Positions 57,301-63,375 are shown, counted from the first letter of the stretch. The stretch: DNA of 64,000 nt from Amycolatopsis saalfeldensis (GCF_900110575.1 NZ_FOEF01000028.1:41094-105093), one strand, 5' to 3'. Numbers and translations are program-made. Notes: generated from the sequence alone by a model not told the origin.

Positions 57301-60039
57301 GCGCTCGGCCAGGGCGGGACGACCCCGGGTTCGCTCCTCCTCAGGCTGCCGGGCGCGTGCCGGTCCGGGTGTGTCGAGCGCGACGCGACCTGCCGTCATT
57401 TCCGGTCCGTCGAGCCAATAACGTTTGCGCTGGAAGGCGTACGTCGGCAACTTCACCTGCTGCCTGTCCGGCCCGTAAACCGCGTGCCAGTCGACACCTA
57501 CTCCGCGGACGTGCGCGCGCCCCAACGAGTCGACGAACCGGTCCCACCCGCCGGAGTCACGCCGCAGGGAACCAAGCGCGGCCACCGGGACCGGTTCCTC
57601 CGCGGAAGCAGCCACGTCCCGCAGGCTTCCGGTCAGCACCGGGTGGGGGCTCATCTCCAGGAAAATCCGGTGCGCCCCGTCCAGCAGGGAGCGCGTCGCG
57701 CGCTCCAGGCGCACGGTGTGCCGGAGATTCCGGTACCAGTAGTCGGCGTTCAACGAGGCAGTGTCGTGCAGGTCGCCGGTGACCGTGGAGTAGAACGCGA
57801 TCTCCGCAGTGCGCGGTGTGATCCCCGACAGCGCGTCGAGCAGTCGTTCGCGAACGGTTTCGACGTGCGGCGAGTGCGAGGCGTACGCGACCGGCAGCTT
57901 CCTGGCGTCCACGCCTTCCGCGGCGTACTCGGCCGCCAGCTCGTCCAGTGCCCCTACGTCGCCGCTCACGATCGTCGAGACGGGTCCGTTGATCGCCGCG
58001 ATGGTCAACCGCGGCTCCCGTTTCGCCAGTCTGGGCGCCACTCGGTCGGCCGTCACCGGGACCGACAGCATCCCCCCGCGTCCGGCGAGTTCGGCGAGCA
58101 GGCGGCTCCGCAGTGCCACGACCCGCGCCGCGTCGTCCAGCGACAGCGCGCCCACCGCGGTCGCTGCCGCGATCTCTCCTTGGGAGTGGCCGACCACGGC
58201 GTCCGGGCGTACCCCGACCGAGCGCCACAACGCGGCGAGCGACACCATCACCGCCCACAGCACGGGCTGGACCACGTGATCGCCATGGTCCAAGGTGGGC
58301 GCGCCGTCCACGCCCCGGAGGACGTCGGGCAGGGACCAGTCCACGAACGGCTCCAGCGCCGCTGCGCACGCCTCAATGCTCTCGGCGAACACCGACGAGG
58401 AACTCAGCAACTCCGTCGCCATGCCGGCCCACTGTGAACCCTGCCCGGGAAAGACAAACACGGTTTTCGCGTTGCTGTCCGCGACACCGGAGACGACGTT
58501 CGCCGCCTCGCGCCCGTGCCCCAGTACGTCAAGTCCAGCGAGGAAGTCGTCGTGCCGCGCGGCGAGCACGACCGCGCGGTGTTCGAACGCCTGGCGTGTC
58601 GTGGCAAGGGAGAAGCCGACGTCGGCCGGGTCGAGATTCGGTGTCTCCGCCATGAAATCCCGCAGACGCAGAGCTTGGGCGCGGAGCGCGGCGTCGGTCC
58701 GGCCGGAGAGCAGCCACGGCGTCGCGCGCGGTGGCGCGTCGCGCGGCCCGCCCGCGGCGCGTGACCGGGCCGGCGGTTCTGACACGACGAGGTGGCAATT
58801 CGTGCCGCCTACGCCGAAGGAGCTGACTCCGGCGACCAGTTCCCGGTCCGGCTCCGGCCAGGGAATGAGCTCCCGGTGTACGTCCAGGCCGAGGTCCCGC
58901 AACGGGATACGGGGGTTAGACACCTCGAAGTTTCGGCTCGGGGGTATCTGCCGCCGCTGGACGCAGAGCAGGACCTTGAGGAGGCCGACGATGCCGGCGG
59001 CGCCTTCGAGGTGACCGACGTTGGTCTTGGCCGAACCGACGAGCAGTGGAAGTCCCGCGGGCCGGGGCCTGCCCAGCACGGCACCGAGCGCTTCGGCCTC
59101 CAAGGGGTCGCCGACCTTGGTCCCGGTGCCGTGCAACTCGACGTACTGGACATCCGCCGGGTCGACTGCGGCATTGCAGTACGCCAGCCGCAGCACCTCC
59201 TCCTGCGCCAGCGGGTTCGGCACGGTCAAACCGTCGCCGGCGCCGTCGTTGTTGACGGCGCCGCCACGGATGACGCCGTGGATGAAGTCACCGTCCACCA
59301 AGGCTCGCGCGAGCGGCTTGAGCAAAACGACACCGCCGCCTTCGCCGCGCACGAAGCCGTTGGCCCGCTCATCGAACGTGAAGCACTCGCCATCCGGGGA
59401 GAGTCCGCCGAACGCGGCCACGCTCAGCGCGCTCTCCAGCGCGAGGTTGAGGTTCACCCCGCCGGCGAGCGCCAGCTCGGACTCACCGTGGCGCAGACTT
59501 TCGCAGGCCATGTGCACAGCGACCAGCGATGACCCCTGGCCGGCGTCGACAGTCAGGCTCGGTCCCCGCAGCCCGAGGGTGTACGAGACCCTGTTGGCGA
59601 TGATGCCGCGCTGCAGGCCGGTCATTGTGTGCCGGGTGATCTTGCCGGGGCCGCGCCCGAAGGTCAGTGCGGCGTAGTCGTCTTGAATCGCACCGACGAA
59701 CACGCTTGTCCGGCTGCCCGCCAGTGTCGCGGCGTGCAACCCGGCGTCCTCGACCGCCTCCCAGGCCAGTTCGAGCACCAGCCGTTGCTGCGGGTCCATC
59801 GCGGCCGCTTCCCGTGGCGAGATGCCGAAGAAGTCCGCGTCGAACTCGCCGACTTCGTCGAGGAAGCCTCCGTGGGTCACCGCGCGGGGCAGGTCCCCGT
59901 GCGTCTCCGACGACCACCGGGCCTCGGGAACCGGGCCGAGCCCGCTCGAACCGCTGCCGAGAAGTTCCCAGAACGCGTCGGCGTCCGGCGCACCGGGCAG
60001 CCGGCAGGACAACCCGACAACAGCGATCGACTCAGCCAT
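45355..60039 (-). CDS. PKS1: KSQ loading module plus modules 1 (KS-AT-DH-ER-KR-ACP) and 2 (KS-AT-DH*-KR-ACP)
   Basis: A 4894-residue first synthase. Loading: a KS whose cysteine is Gln168 (VDAGQGSS), i.e. KSQ; AT Ser619 with YASH at 719 (methylmalonyl); ACP Ser959. KSQ decarboxylates the extender, so the starter should be propionyl. Module 1: KS Cys1191; AT Ser1639, YASH (methylmalonyl); DH His1948; ER near 2534 with Tyr at the methyl-stereocontrol position (DMYPGE); KR Tyr2863, LDD; ACP Ser3021. Module 2: KS Cys3252; AT Ser3704, HAFH at 3804 (malonyl); DH that has lost its catalytic His (WQAGGAVTLPD near 4005); KR Tyr4600, LDD; ACP Ser4765 in an odd GFTSL. A C-terminal docking helix (TPQEIFDLIDNDF) matches the PKS2 N-terminus. 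ATG 60039 is preferred over the longer frame from 60126 because conserved KS sequence begins right after it and GGGA precedes it. Leu2759 and Leu4344 are TTA. Confidence 0.95.
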   Translation of the reverse strand: MAESIAVVGLSCRLPGAPDADAFWELLGSGSSGLGPVPEARWSSETHGDLPRAVTHGGFLDEVGEFDADFFGISPREAAAMDPQQRLVLELAWEAVEDAGLHAATLAGSRTSVFVGAIQDDYAALTFGRGPGKITRHTMTGLQRGIIANRVSYTLGLRGPSLTVDAGQGSSLVAVHMACESLRHGESELALAGGVNLNLALESALSVAAFGGLSPDGECFTFDERANGFVRGEGGGVVLLKPLARALVDGDFIHGVIRGGAVNNDGAGDGLTVPNPLAQEEVLRLAYCNAAVDPADVQYVELHGTGTKVGDPLEAEALGAVLGRPRPAGLPLLVGSAKTNVGHLEGAAGIVGLLKVLLCVQRRQIPPSRNFEVSNPRIPLRDLGLDVHRELIPWPEPDRELVAGVSSFGVGGTNCHLVVSEPPARSRAAGGPRDAPPRATPWLLSGRTDAALRAQALRLRDFMAETPNLDPADVGFSLATTRQAFEHRAVVLAARHDDFLAGLDVLGHGREAANVVSGVADSNAKTVFVFPGQGSQWAGMATELLSSSSVFAESIEACAAALEPFVDWSLPDVLRGVDGAPTLDHGDHVVQPVLWAVMVSLAALWRSVGVRPDAVVGHSQGEIAAATAVGALSLDDAARVVALRSRLLAELAGRGGMLSVPVTADRVAPRLAKREPRLTIAAINGPVSTIVSGDVGALDELAAEYAAEGVDARKLPVAYASHSPHVETVRERLLDALSGITPRTAEIAFYSTVTGDLHDTASLNADYWYRNLRHTVRLERATRSLLDGAHRIFLEMSPHPVLTGSLRDVAASAEEPVPVAALGSLRRDSGGWDRFVDSLGRAHVRGVGVDWHAVYGPDRQQVKLPTYAFQRKRYWLDGPEMTAGRVALDTPGPARARQPEEERTRGRPALAERLHGLPGTEQRGMLVDAVRTTASAVLGQLNPDAIEPTRTFKQLGFDSITGTEFCERLGAALGVPLPSGLVYDYPTPTLLAEHLRTAASGESDLSTTAPAVKDVADGEPIAIVAMACRYPGEVRSPEDLWRLVAEGRDATSGFPTDRGWNLDELFDDDPDRVGTSYAAGGGFLHDAAYFDPAFFGISPREALAMDPQQRVLLEVAWEAFERAGIDPTSLRDSNTGVLVGAMPQDYGPRLHEPANGLEGYLLTGSTTSVTSGRLAYTFGTAGPAVTVDTACSSSLVAIHLAVQALRNGECDLVLAGGVAVMATPGMFLEFSRQRGLSPDGRCKPFAAAADGTAWSEGAGLVLLERLSYARRNGHEVLAVIRGSAVNQDGASNGLTAPNGPAQERVIRQALSSARLSPADVDAVEAHGTGTRLGDPIEARALIAAYGQRPADRPLRLGSLKSNIGHAQAAAGVGGLIKMVMAMRNGQLPRTLHVDKPTEHVDWSTGAVSLLSEALPWPATDRPRRAAISSFGISGTNAHLIIEQAPPVRPPVPPAPVTRPAPVPLLLSAKNETALREQAGRLKEFVAERPELDLADVGFSLVTTRASLDHRAVVVASSRDEALDGLDRLHDGRPGPAVVKSTGAEPGKTVFVFPGQGSQWPGMAAGLLDTSPVFRDQVQACGEALAPYTDWSLVDVLRDSDAAALERVDVVQPALFTMMVSLAALWRSFGVRPDAVVGHSQGEIAAAHVAGALSLDDAARIVALRSKALLSLAGTGGMASVAMPAGQVEARLAEWGGRLTVASVNGPSATVVSGDPDALRELVVAFGEQDVRARMIPVDYASHSPHVEAIETRLLADLAPITARVGEIPFYSTVTAASVDTSELDAGYWYRNLRNPVLFDQAVRGLMADGHGVFIECGAHPVLTPGIEDIADPVGSGGHEPLVLGSLRRDSGDLGTFVQSAARAHLRGVAVDWSTAFGSDPCRVDLPTYRFQRQRYWLDAATAVVDVAAAGLSAADHPLLGAALETADGDRLVLTGKLSLTTHPWLADHAVSGTVLLPGTGFVELALCAGGRVGSDVVAELTIEAPLGLTEREAARIQVIVERADQTGRRRFTVYSSTDVDGTGWTRHAFGVLGTGPSRPAAESTSIPPDAAPLDVVALQDGLADLGYDYGPAFRAVHAAWRRGDDVYADIRVPENLPTDGFVLHPVLLDAALQVALGTLPADDRTRALLLPFSWSEVRVHGTCATSLRVRVTRLRPNEFRIIATDADGAPVAEAASVTTRPVDPAALGPTQGRERDSLFHVLWTSAVRDITALAGRWVVLGEEADDLTSALAKAGVVVDVQADLTALANGTTDPDVVLVVFPDPRNAETADHVHTATRRTVELLRQWLTEDRFAQTPLVVLTRNAVSAEFGDHVADLGGAAARGLVRSAQSEHPDRFTLVDTDGSEASGLALPKAVNAREADVALRAGRILVPRLVRTSAEEVLSPPEEDVPWRLGIDTPGRVETLTLVASHDAAAPLVPGQVRVSLRGIGLNFRDVLIALDMYPGEAPIGSEGAGVVTEVAPDVAEVTPGDRVMGMFPTGAGNVAVTDHRLLAQIPEGWSFAEAAGVPIAFLTAYHGLAELAEIRSGENLLLHAATGGVGLAAVQLAQHWGVELFATASEPKWRALREAGLQETRIASSRTLDFEQRFRAGSGGGVDVVLNSLAREYTDASLRLLKAGGRFIEMGKTNPRDPAVVTADHPGITYEAFDLTTLDPEHVQGMFAELVPLFASGTLRPLPVTAVDPGRAVAALRYISQARHVGKVVLTPQAPPDPGGTVLVTGGTGGLGALTARHLVTSRGVRHLVLASRSGAAAPGAAELRAELTELGADVEVVACDVADRKAMRDLLDAIPDEHPLTALVHTAGALDDSTVTALTAGQVDRVLRPKVDGAWILHELTRHLDLAAFVLFSSVAGVLGTPGQGNYAAANAFLDAFAQHRHVAGLPATSLAWGYWRRSTGLTGHLTEGDVVRLGRGGITPMSDDDGLISFDAAMGTGRPVLVPARLDLTSTRSAPVPSILRGLVRARPAARLATADPHPAVTGDLVHHDAVVHLVCTHTAAVLGHDAPENIDPDTPFKNLGLDSLTAVELRNRIAAAADLRLPTTVVFDHPTVTELAEHLLTRIRGERAGSTTSAATTVDAGDLIGITGMACRYPGGVRTPEDLWRLAASGTNAITAFPVDRGWDLDRVYAADPGQAGRSYVCEGGFLDDVAGFDAEFFAISPREATAMDPQQRLLLEVAWEAVERSGIDPASLRGTSTGVFVGIIDNDYGPRLDQAPEGYEGYLLTGNTASVASGRIAYTLGLRGPAVSIDTACSSSLVAMHMAAESIRRGECDRALVGGVHVMPTPGGFIEFSRQRGLAPDGRCKAFAAAADGTGWGEGIGVVMLERLPDARCEDRRVLAVVRGSAVNQDGASNGLTAPNGPAQERVIRQALANAGLRPADVDVVEAHGTGTTLGDPIEAEAIIATYGQDRPADHPLWLGSLKSNIGHTQAAAGIGGVIKMVESLRHDRLPQSLHIDEPSPHVDWSAGSVALLTESRPWPPGDEPRRAGVSSFGISGTNAHLVIEEAPVPDEAPTGTAPASPAVPLVLSAKSEAALRDQARRLRTWVDGHPDRSPADLGAALATSRALFDHRAVVLAGDRANLMSDLQALSRGETTPTTVLGIAVHQGGTAVLCTGQGAQHPGMGRDLHAAFPVFAAALDEVCAHFRPYLDRPLLDVMFADNGSPDAALLDQTAYAQPALFAFEVAAYRLLESTGITADYLIGHSVGELTAAHLAEALALEDACILVAERGRLMQAARSDGAMVSLEAGEDEVRPLLAQYGDEVSLAAVNGPRATVISGDHDLVMAVAADLAAAGRKTKELRTSHAFHSSHMDPILDEFRRAVGQIRFRAPRVPVLSNVTGEPADVEQLRSPDYWVRHLRGTVRFHNGLRHLADNGVGLYAEIGPDGVLAALAHGAAHPGSGTSPEVVAVSVQGKPESLSLLTALARAHVRGVGVDWSSMYAGHGAPAAELPTYPFQHRRYWLTATSSGNAEQFGQRTVRHPLIGAGVDTATDGGVVLTGRVSRQDHRWQAGGAVTLPDAAVVELALFAADRIAGGRVLDLTVDAPAIMAEQGAVQLQVVVEAPDPSGSRRIGIHSRSAGLVEPGRGWTVHARGVLGPVDEQVDLRYEEHRLPATATEIDVDRIYDRLAEYGQDYAGDLQTVSAAWRDGVDVYADIALPESLITDGFDIHPALLDAVFHAYTSETGNRPATWHDLRLHSTNPSALRVRVSVTALHQVALTVTDPDGGLVLTAARVDTRPIAATRLRGAPSPGQGALFRLDWKEVPVELGTPPGVWAVLDISDSGLRDEPAFLALADRSYRNVATLTDELDAGTPVPDVVVVPCPRLPGTADVRAAHEKTTRFVELLQRWLADDRLVSTALVVVTEQAVSVGPADDEPAVSTAPVWGLVRAAQTEHPGRFALLDVNERTASAEQLVAAVTAGQPQAAVRDDRVFVPRIARVTTSSHPLRLDPDGAVVITGGTGALGSLTARHLVREHGARHLVLISRSGGDASSVEELTAELGRLGAEVTVARCDAADFDALGELVAAITADRPLTAVVHAAGVLDDAVLMTLTPRQIDAVLRPKVDAAWNLHRLTREMDLSAFVLFSSVAGVIGTAGQANYAAANAFLDALAYHRRARGLVATSIAWGAWAGTGGMADRLSVADRGRLAQAGIAPLPAEQALALLDSILGTEEPHLLGVRIDFAALRTQAEDGVLRDVMRGLVRSRRRPAANGVPDLRRRLATLSEGERRRDLVDLVRHHAAAVLGASNPGAVHADRGLLDVGFTSLMILELRNRLDTATGLQLPATLALDHPTIEAVAGCLDVKLAPDGSDGAPPVLAELDRLVHSLAGTPAYGEGLRQAVADRLRSLLRQLDIGVPDNDADDVPAKILAATPQEIFDLIDNDFDGGRVSVDGE

Positions 60040-60670
60040 CTTCGTCCCGTATCCCCCGTCGTAGGCCAGAAGGAAGTTGATCAGCCAGCTGCCAGCGAGT
60101 GCACGCGCGGTCGGCGACGACAGCATCGGCTGTTCGCACCGAATTCATGTCTCTTCGACATAAACCCCGCAAGAAAGCGATTCCCAATGACACCGGTGCA
60201 AATCCGAGAGCTATCGGATCAATGCCCAAAAACTCGCGCCACATCCAGTGCGAATGACCACCGAGACCCCGCAAAATCTGCCACGCTTAATTCGAACTAA
60301 TCGCACGCTACCGGTAGCTCAACCCCTCACCAACCCCTAAGCGACCAGTAAGATCAACACATACTGTGATACACGATCACCCTAAGTGGTAGCTTCGTGC
60401 GGTGGCGACATGCTCCGGCCGCGCCCCCACACGCACCGGCAGTACGGCCACGCAACCGCTTCAGTGAAGCGAAGCGCCTGCAGCACACCTGAATACCGAA
60501 GCACGTCAACAACCCACGTCAAACACACGACGGCGTAGCAGCTCAAGATTTCCTCGCAAGAGCGACAAAGTGCCGTGACACCGACACGGTGCAGCCGACC
60601 GGCACCGGGGTCGACCCGACACGCCCGAAAATCGACAGTAAATACGCGGCCACAGCTCACAACGTAGAAG
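60040..60670. promoter_or_regulatory. 630-nt intergenic region upstream of PKS1; operon promoter and candidate operators
   Basis: No convincing gene lies here, and it is visibly AT-richer than its surroundings. From the PKS1 side it holds a short dyad ATGTC-N5-GACAT (60147..60161), a perfect 12-bp palindrome GCTACCGGTAGC (60307..60318), a direct repeat CAACCCCT at 60320..60327 and 60331..60338 (11-bp spacing), and two CCCTAAG sites (60331..60343 and 60377..60389). On the minus strand the last two read GCTTAGGGGTTG and CACTTAGGGTGA. The promoter driving the whole biosynthetic operon must lie here, but no single -10/-35 pair stands out. Confidence 0.6.
60320..60338. repeat. Direct repeat CAACCCCT x2 at 11-bp spacing
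   Basis: Identical octamers start at 60320 and 60331, one helical turn apart, about 280 nt upstream of PKS1. On the coding strand of the operon they read AGGGGTTG. Such spacing lets a multimeric regulator bind one face of the helix. Confidence 0.45.
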
Positions 60671-61006
60671 CTAGTGGTCTCGCCTGTCAGTTCGTCGGGG
60701 TTGCCAGGCGATGGTGTCGTTGAGGTAGAGGCCGCAGGCCCAGTCGAGCGTTTCCTGTGGTGTGCCGAAGGGCAAGCCGGCGGGCAGGATGGAGTCTTCG
60801 TAGTCGTCGTGGCTGGCCCGGTAGCTGGCGAACCCCCAGCCGCTGGCGGATCCGTTGTATCGCAGGCACACCAGGGGCAGGGTGGTGCCGTCGGCGAGTT
60901 CACCGGTGACATAGGCGAACGTGCCGTCGTGACGCACTTCGGCATCATCGAGAACACTGTGCGCAAGTGGCGCAAGCGATTCTGCCTGGCCGCCACTGAC
61001 GGGCAA
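60671..61006 (-). pseudogene. Conserved-looking hypothetical protein, probably 5'-truncated by an IS630 remnant
   Basis: An open frame of 111 codons. From about residue 24 on (VRHDGTFAYVTGELADG...) it looks like real protein: it has aromatic and acidic residues in a globular pattern, including YRASHDDYEDSILP and a C-terminal WACGLYLNDTIAW. Its first 23 codons are antisense to recognisable transposase helix-turn-helix sequence (60935..61006). The simplest reading is that the insertion sequence replaced the natural 5' end and the ATG at 61006 is accidental. I do not recognise a function. It lies 631 nt upstream of PKS1 on the same strand and marks the edge of the cluster. Confidence 0.45.
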
Positions 61007-62040
61007 TCCAACGCCGGTATCACCGGCGAGCTCTGGACGGTGGCCAGTTGGGGCGAGCGTTCCCGAGCGCGGGCCAGCCGCCGCGGGTCTTCCCGGCCAC
61101 GGTCGTGGCCGAGGTAAAGGCGCTGGCCGCCCACTGCGCGCCCGGTCAGCCAGTCCTGGCAGCCCTTCGCGGGCCTGCGAGCTGCCCGCCCAGGCGGAGC
61201 TGCCCGGAACTGGCCCGCGGCATCGTGCCGAGCATCGGCAGGTGCTGCGGGCGCGGATCGTGCTGCGAGGCGGTCACCCGGGGCATCTGTGAGCGGGTGT
61301 CGACCTCGCAGTGCGTCGGTAGCTGGCCGAGGACGCGATCAAGCCATGGGGGCATCGCTCGTGGATCTTTCCCCGCGACTCGTATTACGCGGTCAAGGCA
61401 GCCCGGGCGCTCGACCTGTACGCACGCGTCTGGAAGGACGAACTACTGGGCGAGAAGGATTTCGTGCTCAGTGCCGATGAGAAACCCGGCATCCAAGCCC
61501 GATATCGCACACACGACCCCCTGCACGCCGGCCCGCGCAGGCCGATGCGGGTGGAATCCGAGTACGCTCGTGGCGGCACGCCGCCTATTTCGCCGCCTAC
61601 GACGTCCAACTTGCCCACGTGATCAGCCGGTGTGAGCCCACTACCGGCATCGCCCCGTTCTCTCGCCTGGTGAACCAGGTCATGACCAGCGAACCCTACG
61701 CCAGCGCGCGCCGCGTGTTCTGGATCGTGGACAACGGCGCTTCACATCGCAACTGGGCGGCCACAGCACGAAGGAACAACGCGTTTTCCAACGCTCACAT
61801 GGTGCACCCACCGGTCCACGCCTCCTGGCTCAACCAAGTGGAAATCTAATTCTCCGCAGTGCAAAGCAAAGCCCTCCTCCCGGACGACTTCGAAGACCTG
61901 GACAAGATCGCCGAACGATGCTGACCTTTCAGGCCCGCTACCCCACCACCGCCCACCCATTCGACTGGACTTTCACCCGCGACGACGCCAACCACGGACA
62001 GCATGCTCACCCCCGACGAACCAACAGGCGAGAACCACTA
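60935..62040 (+). pseudogene. Degraded IS630-family transposase (frameshifts and stops)
   Basis: Fragments of one transposase are spread over three frames in the correct order. They are the helix-turn-helix GIIENTVRKWRKRF (about 60950..60990), RVFPATVVAEVKALA (about 61085), VTRGICE (about 61275), then LAEDAIKPWGHRSWIF, DLYARVW and the first catalytic Asp in LSADEKPGIQARYR (about 61320..61510), AYFAAYDVQLAHVISRCEPTTGIAPF, the second Asp in VFWIVDNGASHRNW, and the Glu in HASWLNQVEI followed by a stop (about 61850). PDDFEDLD and HPFDWTFTRDD close it. Several frameshifts and in-frame stops (for example TAG near 61319 and TAA near 61848) make it non-functional, and the N-terminus is missing. I could not define terminal repeats. 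Confidence 0.85.
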
Positions 62041-63321
62041 GCCGAATGCCTGCACCGCCAGCGCGCCGACCAGCGCCAGCCCGCACACCGCCATCGTCGC
62101 CGCCCGGCCAGTTGGCGTGTGCGGGTCGCTGCGCAGCGGGAACAGCAGCTGCCGAGCGAAGGTGTACGCAGCGAGCGCGCCCACGAAAATCGCGCCGTGC
62201 ACCGACGGCTCGGCGACGAAAACCAGCACCAGAGAAACCACACCGATCACCAACGCGACGGCAGCTTCGATCAACTGGACCGGGAACCTGCGGATCGTCA
62301 AGCGACGATCAGACGAAACCAGACCCCACCGGGACACCGTCGGCCTGCCCGCGCAACACCCCGTGAGGAAACACCCGGGCCGGCCGACAGCCATGCCCAA
62401 GAAGATCCCCGGGGCCGTGGCGTCCAGCAATGTCCCGACGGGATACCCGGCCAGCAATGATCCGATCACCACGACGGTAAGAGCGGCGAGGAGAAAGCCC
62501 TGAATGCAGGCACCCGTGGTGAAGAGATCCCGCAGCGGCTTGCGGTGGAGCACCACGTACCAGGCTTTCCCACCGATGAAACCGAGCAAGCAGCCGATGG
62601 CCGAAATCGCCAGCACGACGCCGCTGTTCATTCCCCAGCGCGCGGACAGCGCCGCCTGCAGAACCAGCGCCAGCACCGCGCCGAGCCCGACCAGCACCGG
62701 CCAGGAGAGCAGATTCACGCTGGGCCCCTGAGCGAGCACGCCGAACCGGGTATTCGTCGTGACGGTCTGGCTCGGCAGCACACCGGGCGAACCCTTCTGC
62801 ACCGCGCTCGCGGTGACCTGCCAAGCGCCCGGATTCAGCCGCTCCACCCGCGAGGTGACCCCGATCCTGCCACTGCTGGGCAAGATGTTCTCCACCCGTT
62901 CGATTACGTCGAACCGGTCCTGCGCGGCGCGTTTGCCGCGCACCCCTTCGCGCACCCCGGTAAACCGGATGTCGACTGAATAGGGCCGGCCGGCCGGCGC
63001 GGCGTCGAACCAATAAGTTGCGGCCGCGACCTGGGATCCCGTATCGGCAGTCGCGCGGTCAAGACACCCCATGAACCCCTCGCGGCCCGGCTCGACCTGG
63101 AGCTCATCCGCAACCGCAGCACCCCCCTGCCTTGGGTTTCCTGCCGCACGGACGTCCGCTCGCGGCTTCGGCCGCCCCGCAAGAGCAGGGGGCACGCCGC
63201 CGGCCGCACGCTGCTTATCCGGCGAAACCGTGCGGCCGGTTGCTGGCTCAGTCGCCCCGCGTACTGCAGAACCACTTCCGGTTCGCGCGCCGGCTGCGCT
63301 CCTGCGCGCCTTCTTTCCCAC
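62038..63321 (-). CDS. Lgt-like (prolipoprotein diacylglyceryl transferase family) membrane protein with extra N-terminal domain
   Basis: A 427-residue protein starting at GTG 63321 with a GAGGAG ribosome site 6 nt upstream. Residues 1-80 are basic and Pro/Ala/Gly-rich; 80-195 form a soluble domain with a beta-rich pattern (YWFDAAPAGRPYSVDIRF, RIGVTSRVERLNPGAW). The rest has about seven membrane helices. The segment APGIFLGMAVGRPGCFLTGC, followed by GRPTVSRWG and RFPVQLIEA, aligns with the GRxGNF and HPxQLYE regions of Lgt, which transfers diacylglycerol to lipobox cysteines. However, Asn of GRxGN is Cys here, the conserved His is absent and there are three nearby cysteines, so true Lgt activity is doubtful. 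It lies beside a remnant of an apolipoprotein N-acyltransferase gene, so the locus may once have handled lipoproteins. Confidence 0.8.
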   Translation of the reverse strand: MGKKARRSAAGARTGSGSAVRGATEPATGRTVSPDKQRAAGGVPPALAGRPKPRADVRAAGNPRQGGAAVADELQVEPGREGFMGCLDRATADTGSQVAAATYWFDAAPAGRPYSVDIRFTGVREGVRGKRAAQDRFDVIERVENILPSSGRIGVTSRVERLNPGAWQVTASAVQKGSPGVLPSQTVTTNTRFGVLAQGPSVNLLSWPVLVGLGAVLALVLQAALSARWGMNSGVVLAISAIGCLLGFIGGKAWYVVLHRKPLRDLFTTGACIQGFLLAALTVVVIGSLLAGYPVGTLLDATAPGIFLGMAVGRPGCFLTGCCAGRPTVSRWGLVSSDRRLTIRRFPVQLIEAAVALVIGVVSLVLVFVAEPSVHGAIFVGALAAYTFARQLLFPLRSDPHTPTGRAATMAVCGLALVGALAVQAFG

Positions 63322-63343
63322 GTCAAGCTCCTCGACATCGATC

Positions 63344-63375
63344 TACTACCTTACATAGTACTAGTATCCATAGTC
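63344..63375. promoter_or_regulatory. Two overlapping TACTA-N-TAGT dyads upstream of the Lgt-like gene
   Basis: The + strand reads TACTACCTTACATAGTA (63344..63360) and then TACTAGTATCCATAGTC (63359..63375). Both have the form TACTA-N7-TAGT and start 15 bp apart, in an AT-rich island just 23-54 nt before the GTG start. The arrangement looks like a tandem operator overlapping the promoter. The core recalls BlaI-type sites (TACTA...TAGTA), which is only an inference. Confidence 0.45.

Noticed and set aside
60040..60126. N-terminal extension of PKS1 by 29 codons
   Set aside because: KS sequence begins directly after the ATG at 60039, which has its own upstream purine stretch. The extension has no homology-like content.
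60382..61134. 250-codon minus-strand frame
   Set aside because: It runs through the hypothetical gene and the transposase remnant in the wrong frame and has no consistent protein character.
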